Source of the DNA: an uncultured Bacteroidales bacterium
GTDB taxonomy: Bacteria; Bacteroidota; Bacteroidia; Bacteroidales; UBA932
Direction: 5' to 3'
Length of the DNA: 8,124 nucleotides
Assembly (NCBI GenBank): GCA_945874815.1
Contig: CAMCIE010000051.1
Location: 1-8,124, forward strand
Position 1 is the first letter of the stretch; every line of letters begins with the position of its first letter. Positions 1 to 6,228 of this stretch are shown one piece after another. The position numbers and the translations under genes are program-made. Below the pieces are notes generated by a model that saw only the letters and a program-made list of their open reading frames with translations, searched no databases and was not told the DNA's origin.

Positions 1-1
1 A

Positions 2-310
2 GGCCATGTTTCCTATGGTGAATCCATCCTTGAGGCCGTCTATCGTGAAGCCTCCGAGGAACTTGGATTTACAGATTTCAACCCGATATATGTTCGTTCC
101 TATGTCTTTGAATCAGAGATAGAAAAGGAACTTGTGAACGTATTCGCAGCCGTTGGCTCGTTTGAACTTCATCCCGACCATGACGAGGTTGATGAAGGAC
201 GCTGGTGGGATATGGATATCATCGAATCTGAAACAGGAAAGGGCGTATTCACCCCGAATTTTGAAAATGAATTCAAGGAAATACGCCCTGTACTTGAATC
301 GCTCTTATAG
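2..310 (+). CDS. NUDIX hydrolase, 3' part only (5' end outside window)
   Basis: The open frame enters from the left edge and ends at TAG 308-310, giving 102 visible residues. The first 23 residues are a complete Nudix box (GX5EX7REUXEEXGU): GHVSYGE, a seven-residue spacer, then REASEELGF. This loop-helix-loop binds metal and the diphosphate of a nucleoside-diphosphate-linked substrate. The tail contains GRWWDMD followed by FTPNFENEF. Such a tail is common in the Nudix branch that includes isopentenyl-diphosphate isomerase and the E. coli YfcD type, so I lean to that branch, but the substrate cannot be told. The N-terminal half lies outside the window. The gene is convergent with the downstream SDR gene, with 35 bp between the two stop codons and no clear terminator hairpin there. 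Its use of TAG as a genuine stop matters for interpreting the internal TAG at 3576. Confidence 0.88.
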   Translation, partial: GHVSYGESILEAVYREASEELGFTDFNPIYVRSYVFESEIEKELVNVFAAVGSFELHPDHDEVDEGRWWDMDIIESETGKGVFTPNFENEFKEIRPVLESLL

Positions 311-345
311 CGCAGCGCCTCAAGTGCACCACGCCATGATCTGGC

Positions 346-1098
346 TTAGATGATAACTCCTCCGTCAACTGGCAGGACTACTCCTGTGATGTATGAAGCA
401 GCCTCGCTTGCGAGGAACAAATAAGCATTTGCGATATCCTCAGGCTCACCGACCCTCTGGAGCGGAATGTGCTGGATCAGAGGCTGAATCATCGCGTCAG
501 GCAAGTTTGCAAGCATGTCTGTCTTGGTGATGCCCGGAGCCACTGCATTGACACGGATACCGTCTTTCGCAAGTTCCCTTGCCATTGATTTCGTGAAACC
601 ATTGACAGCAAACTTGGATGCAGGATAACCGCATCCGGAGCCCTGGCCATACAAGCTGACAACAGAGCTGGTGTTGATGATCACTCCTGAACCCTGCTCC
701 TTCATGATGCGCGCAGCTGCCTGCGAACAAACGAATACAGCCTTGATATTCAGGTCAATTATACTGTCAATGTCTTTCTCAGTGTAGTTGTACAGCGGCA
801 TGTTCTGGGAAATGCCGGCATTGTTTGCAAGGATGTCGAGACTTCCAAACTTCTCCTTCACCGTTGCGAAAGCTGCGGCAACCTCTTCCATGGAAGAGAT
901 ATCAGGCCATATAGCCTCCACTTCAGCACCCGGCATTTCAGTCTGGATTTTTTCGAGGGCGCTCTTTGCAGTGTTTTCCCTTGAGCCGCAGAGCACAACC
1001 TTAGCACCAGCCTCAAGATATTTTTTAACGATTGCGTAGCCGATACCGCGGGTTCCGCCGGTTACCACAGCTACTTTTCCTTTTAGAATCTGTTCCAT
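346..1098 (-). CDS. Short-chain dehydrogenase/reductase (SDR), FabG-like
   Basis: This 250-residue protein is a complete classical SDR, the usual length for the family. The N-terminal Rossmann motif TGGTRGIG is at residues 13-20, D66 follows strand 3, and NNAG is at 92-95. The catalytic set N117, S145, Y158 and K162 is intact, with the expected spacing of 13 residues from Ser to Tyr and YxxxK. An Arg after strand 2 (CGSR, R40) and the absence of an acidic residue there suggest NADP(H) rather than NAD(H). The C-terminal GVVLPVDGGVII is typical of FabG-like enzymes. It could be a 3-oxoacyl-ACP reductase or a sugar or steroid alcohol dehydrogenase; the sequence alone does not decide, and no other fatty-acid genes are nearby. 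The ATG at 1098 is preceded by an A/T-rich leader with no strong Shine-Dalgarno, normal for Bacteroidota. It is transcribed away from the five-gene operon and is probably a single-gene unit. Confidence 0.93.
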   Translation of the reverse strand: MEQILKGKVAVVTGGTRGIGYAIVKKYLEAGAKVVLCGSRENTAKSALEKIQTEMPGAEVEAIWPDISSMEEVAAAFATVKEKFGSLDILANNAGISQNMPLYNYTEKDIDSIIDLNIKAVFVCSQAAARIMKEQGSGVIINTSSVVSLYGQGSGCGYPASKFAVNGFTKSMARELAKDGIRVNAVAPGITKTDMLANLPDAMIQPLIQHIPLQRVGEPEDIANAYLFLASEAASYITGVVLPVDGGVII

Positions 1099-1128
1099 AA
1101 TAAATACGTTTATGTCGTTTTATGCCTA

Positions 1129-1136
1129 TAAAGTTA
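1129..1136 (-). promoter_or_regulatory. Putative -7 element of the SDR promoter
   Basis: On the minus strand this reads TAACTTTA, 7 of 8 matches to the Bacteroidota -7 consensus TAnnTTTG. It would give a 5' leader of about 24 nt before the ATG at 1098. No clear TTTG -33 element is visible at the expected distance, so the call rests on the -7 match and its position. Confidence 0.3.
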
Positions 1137-1149
1137 TATAAATTTTGGT

Positions 1150-1157
1150 TAACTTTG
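1150..1157 (+). promoter_or_regulatory. Putative -7 element of the glycosyltransferase-operon promoter
   Basis: TAACTTTG is a perfect match to the Bacteroidota -7 consensus TAnnTTTG. It lies 28 bp before the ATG at 1186, which predicts a leader of about 20-25 nt. The -33 TTTG is missing around 1125-1128, where the spacing would place it. That region is instead occupied by the minus-strand -7 element, so the two promoters would overlap. It is the best candidate for driving the whole 1186-7509 gene block. Confidence 0.42.
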
Positions 1158-1185
1158 GATTTTTGTTGGATAAAATCTTCTAATC

Positions 1186-2673
1186 ATGCCAAGAATAGAA
1201 TGTTATATGCCGTCGATGTCTGCCCAGGACACGTCGCTGACAGTTGAGTCACTGAGCAGAAGTGATTCATTCTCAGGAGTTACCTTCCTTTCAGGATCAT
1301 ACCTTGGAGCCACCACCACGCTCAGGGAAATCGCCGATGCCGCCTCCGAGCAGTTCATCCTGATCTATACCAAGGACAACCCTCTGGAAATGGGCATGTT
1401 CGCCCTGGATCGAATCATATCGGTAGCACAGGATACTGATGCAGACATGCTCTATGCTGACCATTACGACACCTCCTCCCAGTTTACGTCCCGGCCTCAT
1501 CCCCTTATCGACTGCCAGGAAGGCGCACTCAGGGATGACTTCGATTTCGGAAGTGTCCTCGTGTTCCGCACTACGTCATTCCGCCGTGCCGTCAGGGCAA
1601 TGGAAACCGAACGTTCCTGGGGAGCCCTCTATGATTTGAGGCTGAGAATGAAGAATATAGTGCATATCAATGAATTCCTATATGCCGAAGTCGAGACTGA
1701 CAACCGTAAATCAGGACAGAAACAGTTTGACTATGTGGACCCGAAAAACCGTCAGGTCCAGATAGAAATGGAAGAAATCTGTACAGAACACCTGAAGAGA
1801 ATCGGTGCATGGCTCGAACCGGTTTTCAGTGATGCGACAGCCGGGAGCCTGAGGAGCGCCGAAACCGAGAACACGGCTGCCACCGCCGAGGTCTCTTATC
1901 CGGTCACGGCATCAGTGATAATCCCGGTATATAACAGGGCCCGTACTATTCGTGACGCCGTTCAAAGCGCCCTCTCTCAACAATGCGATTTTCCCTACAA
2001 TGTCATCGTCGTGGACAACCATTCCACAGACGGAACAACCGAGATACTCGAGGAACTCTCCGCTGAGAATCAATCACTTATCCATCTCGTCCCTCAAAGG
2101 AACGACCTGAAGATCGGAGGCTGCTGGAACCTTGCCGTACACAGCAGCCACTGTGGTGAATATGCCGTACAGCTAGACAGCGACGACGTTTACAGCGGCC
2201 CCGACACTCTCTCCAAAGTCATTGCCACCTTCCGCAAGGAAAAATGCGCTATGGTCGTCGGGACATATATGATGACAGACTTCGATATGAAACCAATTCC
2301 TCCCGGAGTCATCGACCATAAGGAATGGACAGAGGAAAATGGCCGTAACAATGCTCTGAGAATCAATGGTTTGGGGGCTCCGCGCGCCTTCTGGACCCCG
2401 CTTCTGAGGACAATCAACCTCCCGAATACAAGCTACGGAGAAGATTATGCGCTGGGCCTTCGCATCAGCCGGGAATACCGGATAGGCCGTATCTACGACG
2501 TCATCTATTATTGCCGACGCTGGGAAGGCAACTCCGACGCAGCTCTTGACATCAGCAGGGTGAACGCCAACAATCTCTACAAAGACCGCATCCGCACATG
2601 GGAACTTCAGGCAAGGATCGCAATGAACAGAAAGGCAGCCCGGAAAGCTCAGGCAGAAACTCAGGACAAATGA
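1186..2673 (+). CDS. Two-domain family 2 glycosyltransferase
   Basis: This 495-residue protein has no signal peptide or membrane segment and is probably cytoplasmic. The C-terminal half is a GT-A fold, family 2 glycosyltransferase: SVIIPVYN at 243-250, [10 protein letters not shown] at 275-284, the metal/nucleotide-binding acidic motif LDSDDVY at 330-336, and a GED (418-420) that supplies the likely catalytic base. The N-terminal half (about 1-215) looks like a second, degenerate GT-A-like unit: a strand ILIYTKDNP (58-66), then [10 protein letters not shown] (86-95) and [11 protein letters not shown] (120-130), but without an SVIIP strand or a clean DxD. A low-complexity Ala/Thr/Glu linker (about 217-238) separates the halves. 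I recall this two-part arrangement as conserved in Bacteroidetes beside DUF4922, but have not checked. Donor and acceptor are unknown. It is the first gene of the block; its stop TGA (2671-2673) overlaps the next gene's ATG. M8 and M11 are alternative starts; 1186 fits the promoter distance best. Confidence 0.88.
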   Translation: MPRIECYMPSMSAQDTSLTVESLSRSDSFSGVTFLSGSYLGATTTLREIADAASEQFILIYTKDNPLEMGMFALDRIISVAQDTDADMLYADHYDTSSQFTSRPHPLIDCQEGALRDDFDFGSVLVFRTTSFRRAVRAMETERSWGALYDLRLRMKNIVHINEFLYAEVETDNRKSGQKQFDYVDPKNRQVQIEMEEICTEHLKRIGAWLEPVFSDATAGSLRSAETENTAATAEVSYPVTASVIIPVYNRARTIRDAVQSALSQQCDFPYNVIVVDNHSTDGTTEILEELSAENQSLIHLVPQRNDLKIGGCWNLAVHSSHCGEYAVQLDSDDVYSGPDTLSKVIATFRKEKCAMVVGTYMMTDFDMKPIPPGVIDHKEWTEENGRNNALRINGLGAPRAFWTPLLRTINLPNTSYGEDYALGLRISREYRIGRIYDVIYYCRRWEGNSDAALDISRVNANNLYKDRIRTWELQARIAMNRKAARKAQAETQDK

Positions 2674-3578
2674 TGAAAATGGACGTGATTTCAAAATTCG
2701 TGGGTGACCAATTGTCCCGATGGACTCTTGCCTGCAACAATTTCAGGGCACTTAAAAATATGAAAATCAAGACGATGGATATCGGAGGGTTGCAAGTCAA
2801 GCTCCAGTTCAATCCAGCCCGGATGATATCCTCCGCCGCCAAGCTTACCAAGGAAGACATTGCCGCCAGAAAATGTTTCCTCTGCCGTGAAAACCGCCCG
2901 AGTGAGCAGATAATGATAAAATTCGAAGGACGGAAAGGCAAGAAATATCACATTCTGGTGAATCCATATCCAATCTTCCCGGACCATCTTGTGATAGCAA
3001 TGGCCACCCACACCGAGCAGTCCATCTGGAAACGCTATGTGGATATGCTCGACCTGGCTAAAAAATATCAGAAATATACATTTTTCTACAACGGACCAAG
3101 AAGCGGAGCCTCAGCCCCGGACCACCATCATTTCCAGGGAGCACCTCAGGAACTGATACCGCTTGAGATGGATGTGGACAGGTGCCTGACAATGAAAGAC
3201 CCTGTCCTTGAGCAAGTTGCCTCGCTCCAGGACGCGGAACTCTACCACTACCGCCGCTTCACCACCGGCGTTTTTGTCGTGCGTTCGGACACCGCCAAGT
3301 CTGCTGCCAAACTATTCTACCGGCTTCGTGACTGCGCAGACATCCCCGAGGGAGAGAAGGAGCCTCTTATCAATCTTTTTTCTTATTATAAGGACGGGGA
3401 GTTCCGTTCGATAGTTGTTTTCCGCAGCCGCCATCGCTCCCATCATTATTTCTCGGATGGTCCGGACCATCTGACGATGAGCCCGGGTTGTGCAGACATG
3501 GGTGGGGTGTTCATTGTTCCTGTTCAGAAGGAATTCGAGACCATAACGCAGGAATTGCTGTCGGAAATGGTCGCTTAG
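2670..3578 (+). CDS. DUF4922 protein, HIT/GalT-like nucleotidyltransferase fold
   Basis: From ATG 2670 this is 302 residues. The in-frame ATG at 2598 lies 76 bases inside the glycosyltransferase gene and is unlikely. ATG 2670 overlaps the upstream stop as ATGA; ATG 2673 follows at once, and AGGA at 2663-2666 suits either, so the start may be one codon later. Motifs (from 2670): CFLC at 69-72, a zinc-type pair; [13 protein letters not shown] at about 94-106; [15 protein letters not shown] at 142-156; [14 protein letters not shown] at 271-284. The HHHFQ (H152, H154, Q156) matches the HxHxQ of the GalT / Ap4A phosphorylase / GDP-hexose phosphorylase branch of the histidine-triad superfamily, in which the second His (H154) carries the nucleotidyl group. 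It is therefore probably a nucleotidyltransferase or phosphorylase acting on an NDP-sugar or dinucleotide; the substrate is unknown. It ends at TAG 3576-3578, in the same reading frame as SpoIID downstream. The natural C-terminus may have been longer. Confidence 0.85.
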   Translation: MMKMDVISKFVGDQLSRWTLACNNFRALKNMKIKTMDIGGLQVKLQFNPARMISSAAKLTKEDIAARKCFLCRENRPSEQIMIKFEGRKGKKYHILVNPYPIFPDHLVIAMATHTEQSIWKRYVDMLDLAKKYQKYTFFYNGPRSGASAPDHHHFQGAPQELIPLEMDVDRCLTMKDPVLEQVASLQDAELYHYRRFTTGVFVVRSDTAKSAAKLFYRLRDCADIPEGEKEPLINLFSYYKDGEFRSIVVFRSRHRSHHYFSDGPDHLTMSPGCADMGGVFIVPVQKEFETITQELLSEMVA

Positions 3579-3656
3579 GTTTCCATCCCGCAACAGGAGC
3601 AGGAACTGATAATCCACCGTTTGACGAGGACGCAGAAGAGCCTTGAAGTAGGAATA
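3576..3656 (+). other. In-frame amber codon and open linker between DUF4922 and SpoIID
   Basis: TAG at 3576-3578 is the only stop in the frame that runs from 2670 to 4898. The 26 codons between it and the first ATG (3657) are open and have mostly G/C third positions like the neighbouring genes. They would read VSIPQQEQELIIHRL and then TRTQKSLEVGI. The first part looks like a helix that could complete the DUF4922 C-terminus; the second leads straight into the first SpoIID strand. Neither of the other two + strand frames is open across this stretch. The only candidate start here is TTG 3621. The nearest AGGA-type sequences (3595-3599 and 3601-3605) are 15 or more bases upstream, farther than usual. 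Confidence 0.6.
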
Positions 3657-4898
3657 ATGTCGGGGCAGGAGATTGAATTCGAGATACTGTCGGACGGAGC
3701 AGGCAAACGCAAGGCTGTCATCAAGGATGGCAAGATTGAATATGACGGTGCCCTCTATGATGAGTTGTATTTCGAGGCTCCGAATCCTTCCACGGCCTTT
3801 GCCCAGGAGAGTTTCATGCTGGCGGGAGTGACCATCGGCAAGCAGTTCCATTGGCAGAGAAAGGAAAACCTGGTCTTTGCAGGAGCTTTGAAGATTATAG
3901 TTGACAGGGGCAATCTGTTGGCAATCAATGTTATAGGCGTTGAGGACTATCTGCTGAGCGTGATCTCCTCCGAGATGAGCGCCAATTGCTCGCTTGAACT
4001 TCTGAAAGCCCATGCTGTGATTTCCCGTTCCTGGGTCATGGCGAGGATGGAGCAGGGAAGGGAGGACGCTGCTTCCGAACAGCCTGTCGTGGACAAGGAA
4101 GCTGATGTCGTGGAATATGTGAAATGGTATGACCATCAGGAACATAAGCTCTTTGATGTCTGTGCAGACGATCATTGCCAGAGGTATCAGGGGCTTACCC
4201 GTGCCACCGGGGAAAATGTCCGCAAGGCTGTCGATGCCACATGGGGACAAATCCTTACCTATGGTGGCCGGCTCTGTGATGCACGTTTTTCAAAATGCTG
4301 CGGCGGAGTGATGGAAAAATTCTCCACTTGTTGGGAAGATAAAGATTATCCATACCTCCAGCCCCTTCCTGACACGGCGGACCATAAGCATGGAGGACGT
4401 ATTTTCTGCGATACCGCCGACCCGGCCGTCATATCCCAGATTCTGAATGGCTATGATCGTCAGACTCAGGACTTCATGTCGTGGGAAGCGGAGTGGTCCA
4501 GGGAAGAGGTTTCCCGAATGGTAGCCGGCAAGAGCGGAGTTGACCTTGGCATGATTCAGCAATTCATTCTTCTTGAAAGGGGAGAGTCCGGCAGGATATA
4601 CAAGCTTGAAATCAAGGGAGACAAACGTACTCTTATTGTAGGCAAAGAGCTGGAAATCAGACGTTTGCTTTCGGATTCCCATCTTAAGAGCTCGGCGTTT
4701 GACATAGAATATATCCTTGACGGCAAACCTTCAGATGCCTCATCATGGGATCATGTGATTCTTAAGGGGCGCGGTTGGGGACATGGTGTCGGGCTGTGCC
4801 AGATCGGAGCGGCAGTAATGGCCTCGGAAGGCTATGCTTACACCCAGATACTCTCACATTATTATCCATCTTCCCAATTGACAATAATCAATGAATAA
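3621..4898 (+). CDS. SpoIID/LytB-domain protein, apparently cytoplasmic
   Basis: From TTG 3621 this is 425 residues; ATG 3657 would give 413 but cuts into the first strand (SLEVGIMSGQEIEF). SpoIID is a lytic transglycosylase acting on peptide-free peptidoglycan glycans in sporulating Firmicutes; LytB is an amidase enhancer. Visible motifs: NVIGVEDYLLSVISSEMS at 103-120 with E118, the likely equivalent of the catalytic Glu of B. subtilis SpoIID; LLKAHAVISRSW at 127-138; H175, C181, H185 and C186, which resemble the zinc-binding Cys2His2 set described for C. difficile SpoIID; SKCCGGVMEKFSTCWED at 224-240; and GRGWGHGVGLCQIGAA at 383-398, the family's C-terminal signature. No signal peptide or transmembrane segment is present, odd for a peptidoglycan-cleaving family, so it may act on imported muropeptides or have another role. 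Its last 8 bases overlap the permease start, indicating cotranscription. Whether it is a separate gene or the second half of an interrupted fusion is unresolved. Confidence 0.82.
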   Translation: MTRTQKSLEVGIMSGQEIEFEILSDGAGKRKAVIKDGKIEYDGALYDELYFEAPNPSTAFAQESFMLAGVTIGKQFHWQRKENLVFAGALKIIVDRGNLLAINVIGVEDYLLSVISSEMSANCSLELLKAHAVISRSWVMARMEQGREDAASEQPVVDKEADVVEYVKWYDHQEHKLFDVCADDHCQRYQGLTRATGENVRKAVDATWGQILTYGGRLCDARFSKCCGGVMEKFSTCWEDKDYPYLQPLPDTADHKHGGRIFCDTADPAVISQILNGYDRQTQDFMSWEAEWSREEVSRMVAGKSGVDLGMIQQFILLERGESGRIYKLEIKGDKRTLIVGKELEIRRLLSDSHLKSSAFDIEYILDGKPSDASSWDHVILKGRGWGHGVGLCQIGAAVMASEGYAYTQILSHYYPSSQLTIINE

Positions 4899-6213
4899 AA
4901 CTGACATACACCACAAAGCAAAGCCATGGAGCTGGATTCCAACCCTGTATTTTGCCGAAGGCATACCATATTTCATTGTCAACAACATATCTGTGATCAT
5001 GTTCAACAATATGGGCATGTCCAAGGCAGACATGGCACTTTACACCAGCCTGCTCTACCTCCCGTGGGTAATCAAACCCCTATGGAGCCCCTTCGTTGAC
5101 ATCATCAGGACCAAAAGATGGTGGATTGTGACCATGCAGATAATCATGGCGGCATCCTTCTTCCTTCTGGCCCTCACCCTCCCTTCACCCTCACCGGAAG
5201 TAATTGCCGAAGGACATACTCCGGTGCCGCTTTTCGTCGTCACACTGCTGATTTTCTATCTCACGGCCATCGCTTCCGCCACGCACGACATTGCCGCTGA
5301 CGGTTTCTACATGATTGCCCTGGATTCAGGACAGCAGTCAATGTTCGTCGGTATCAGAAGCACCTTCTACAGACTGTCGTCAATTTTCGGACAGGGAGTG
5401 CTGGTGGTGATTGCCGGATTGCTCGAAACCAAGATGAGAAATATCCCCAAGGCCTGGTCCATTACGCTGATTATCAGTGCTGTAATCTTTGCCACCATTA
5501 CACTTTGGCACACCTTCTCGCTTCCGCGACCACGTGAAGACAGTTCGAGAGAACTCAATGCTGCAGGCATTTTCAAGGAGTTCGGAAGGACTTTTCTGAC
5601 CTTCTTCCAGAAAAAAGGAGTGATTGTGGCGATGCTTTTCATGCTTCTGTACAGGCTGCCCGAAGCCTTTCTGGTGAAGATGATGAATCCTTTCCTGCTC
5701 AATTCTGCAGAGCAGGGGGGACTGGGACTGTCAACTGAAGCTGTCGGACTGGTATATGGAACAGCGGGAGTCGCCGCACTTACCGTAGGAGGCATCCTCG
5801 GAGGAATATTTGCTTCTAAGCGCGGTCTCAAGAAGTCAATGTGGCTGATGGCGGCCTCCCTTACCCTGCCTTGCCTCTGTTTTGTCTTCCTCAGTATGTT
5901 CCAGCCTTCAAATATCTGGGTGATAGGCTCTTGCGTAGTGCTCGACCAGTTCGGATACGGCTTCGGATTCACTGCCTACATGCTCTACCTCATCTATTTC
6001 TCGGAGGGAGAGTTCAAGACGGCACATTATTCCCTCTGTACGGCTTTCATGGCGCTGAGCATGATGATTCCGGGCATGGTCGCAGGTTATCTTCAGCAAT
6101 GGCTTGGCTATACGGGATTCTTCATCATGGTCATGTTTTGTTGCCTTGTGACCGTGGCTGTGACGATGCTTGTGAAGGTTGATCCTGAATTCGGTAAACG
6201 TGAATCTGCATAA
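4891..6213 (+). CDS. ampG: AmpG-like MFS permease (muropeptide/PG-sugar uptake)
   Basis: This 440-residue inner-membrane transporter of the major facilitator superfamily has about 12 hydrophobic segments (roughly from residue 18 to 428). AmpG-type marks are LYFAEGIPY at 19-27 at the start of the first helix, KPLWSPFVD at 62-70 in the loop after helix 2, ATHDIAADGFY at 130-140 (its D133 probably matches the Asp that is important in E. coli AmpG), RSTFYRLSSIFGQG at 156-169, and DQFGYGFGFTAYMLYLIYF at 352-370. E. coli AmpG is 491 residues and imports GlcNAc-anhydroMurNAc peptides with protons; this shorter form is the usual Bacteroidota size as I recall it. The start ATG overlaps the SpoIID stop by 8 bp, and namZ follows after 15 bp. 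The genomic pairing with a MurNAc-releasing enzyme supports uptake of peptidoglycan fragments, but the exact substrate is inferred. Confidence 0.85.
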   Translation: MNKTDIHHKAKPWSWIPTLYFAEGIPYFIVNNISVIMFNNMGMSKADMALYTSLLYLPWVIKPLWSPFVDIIRTKRWWIVTMQIIMAASFFLLALTLPSPSPEVIAEGHTPVPLFVVTLLIFYLTAIASATHDIAADGFYMIALDSGQQSMFVGIRSTFYRLSSIFGQGVLVVIAGLLETKMRNIPKAWSITLIISAVIFATITLWHTFSLPRPREDSSRELNAAGIFKEFGRTFLTFFQKKGVIVAMLFMLLYRLPEAFLVKMMNPFLLNSAEQGGLGLSTEAVGLVYGTAGVAALTVGGILGGIFASKRGLKKSMWLMAASLTLPCLCFVFLSMFQPSNIWVIGSCVVLDQFGYGFGFTAYMLYLIYFSEGEFKTAHYSLCTAFMALSMMIPGMVAGYLQQWLGYTGFFIMVMFCCLVTVAVTMLVKVDPEFGKRESA

Positions 6214-6228
6214 TTAATTGAATATTAA

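Noticed and set aside
311..345. Bidirectional terminator between the convergent Nudix and SDR genes.
   Set aside because: No stable GC-rich stem with a T-run on either strand is visible in these 35 bases.
153..353. A 66-codon + strand open frame overlapping the Nudix gene end.
   Set aside because: It lies almost wholly inside the Nudix coding frame and has no family resemblance; the Nudix box clearly identifies the real frame.
2598..2669. Upstream ATG extension of the DUF4922 gene (24 extra residues).
   Set aside because: It would overlap the glycosyltransferase gene by 76 bases. The extra residues are Gly/Ser/Lys-rich shadow sequence, and the ATGA overlap at 2670 is the usual operon arrangement.
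3576..3578. Genome-wide reassignment of TAG to an amino acid.
   Set aside because: The Nudix gene stops at TAG 308-310 in a normal position, so TAG appears to be a working stop in this genome.
3312..4250. A 312-codon minus-strand open frame opposite the DUF4922-SpoIID junction.
   Set aside because: The composition (His/Leu/Arg-rich, no domain) is that of an antisense shadow, and both genes beneath it carry clear family motifs on the + strand.
5367..5972. A 201-codon minus-strand open frame opposite the permease.
   Set aside because: It is antisense of hydrophobic membrane-protein codons, with no recognisable domain and no leader.
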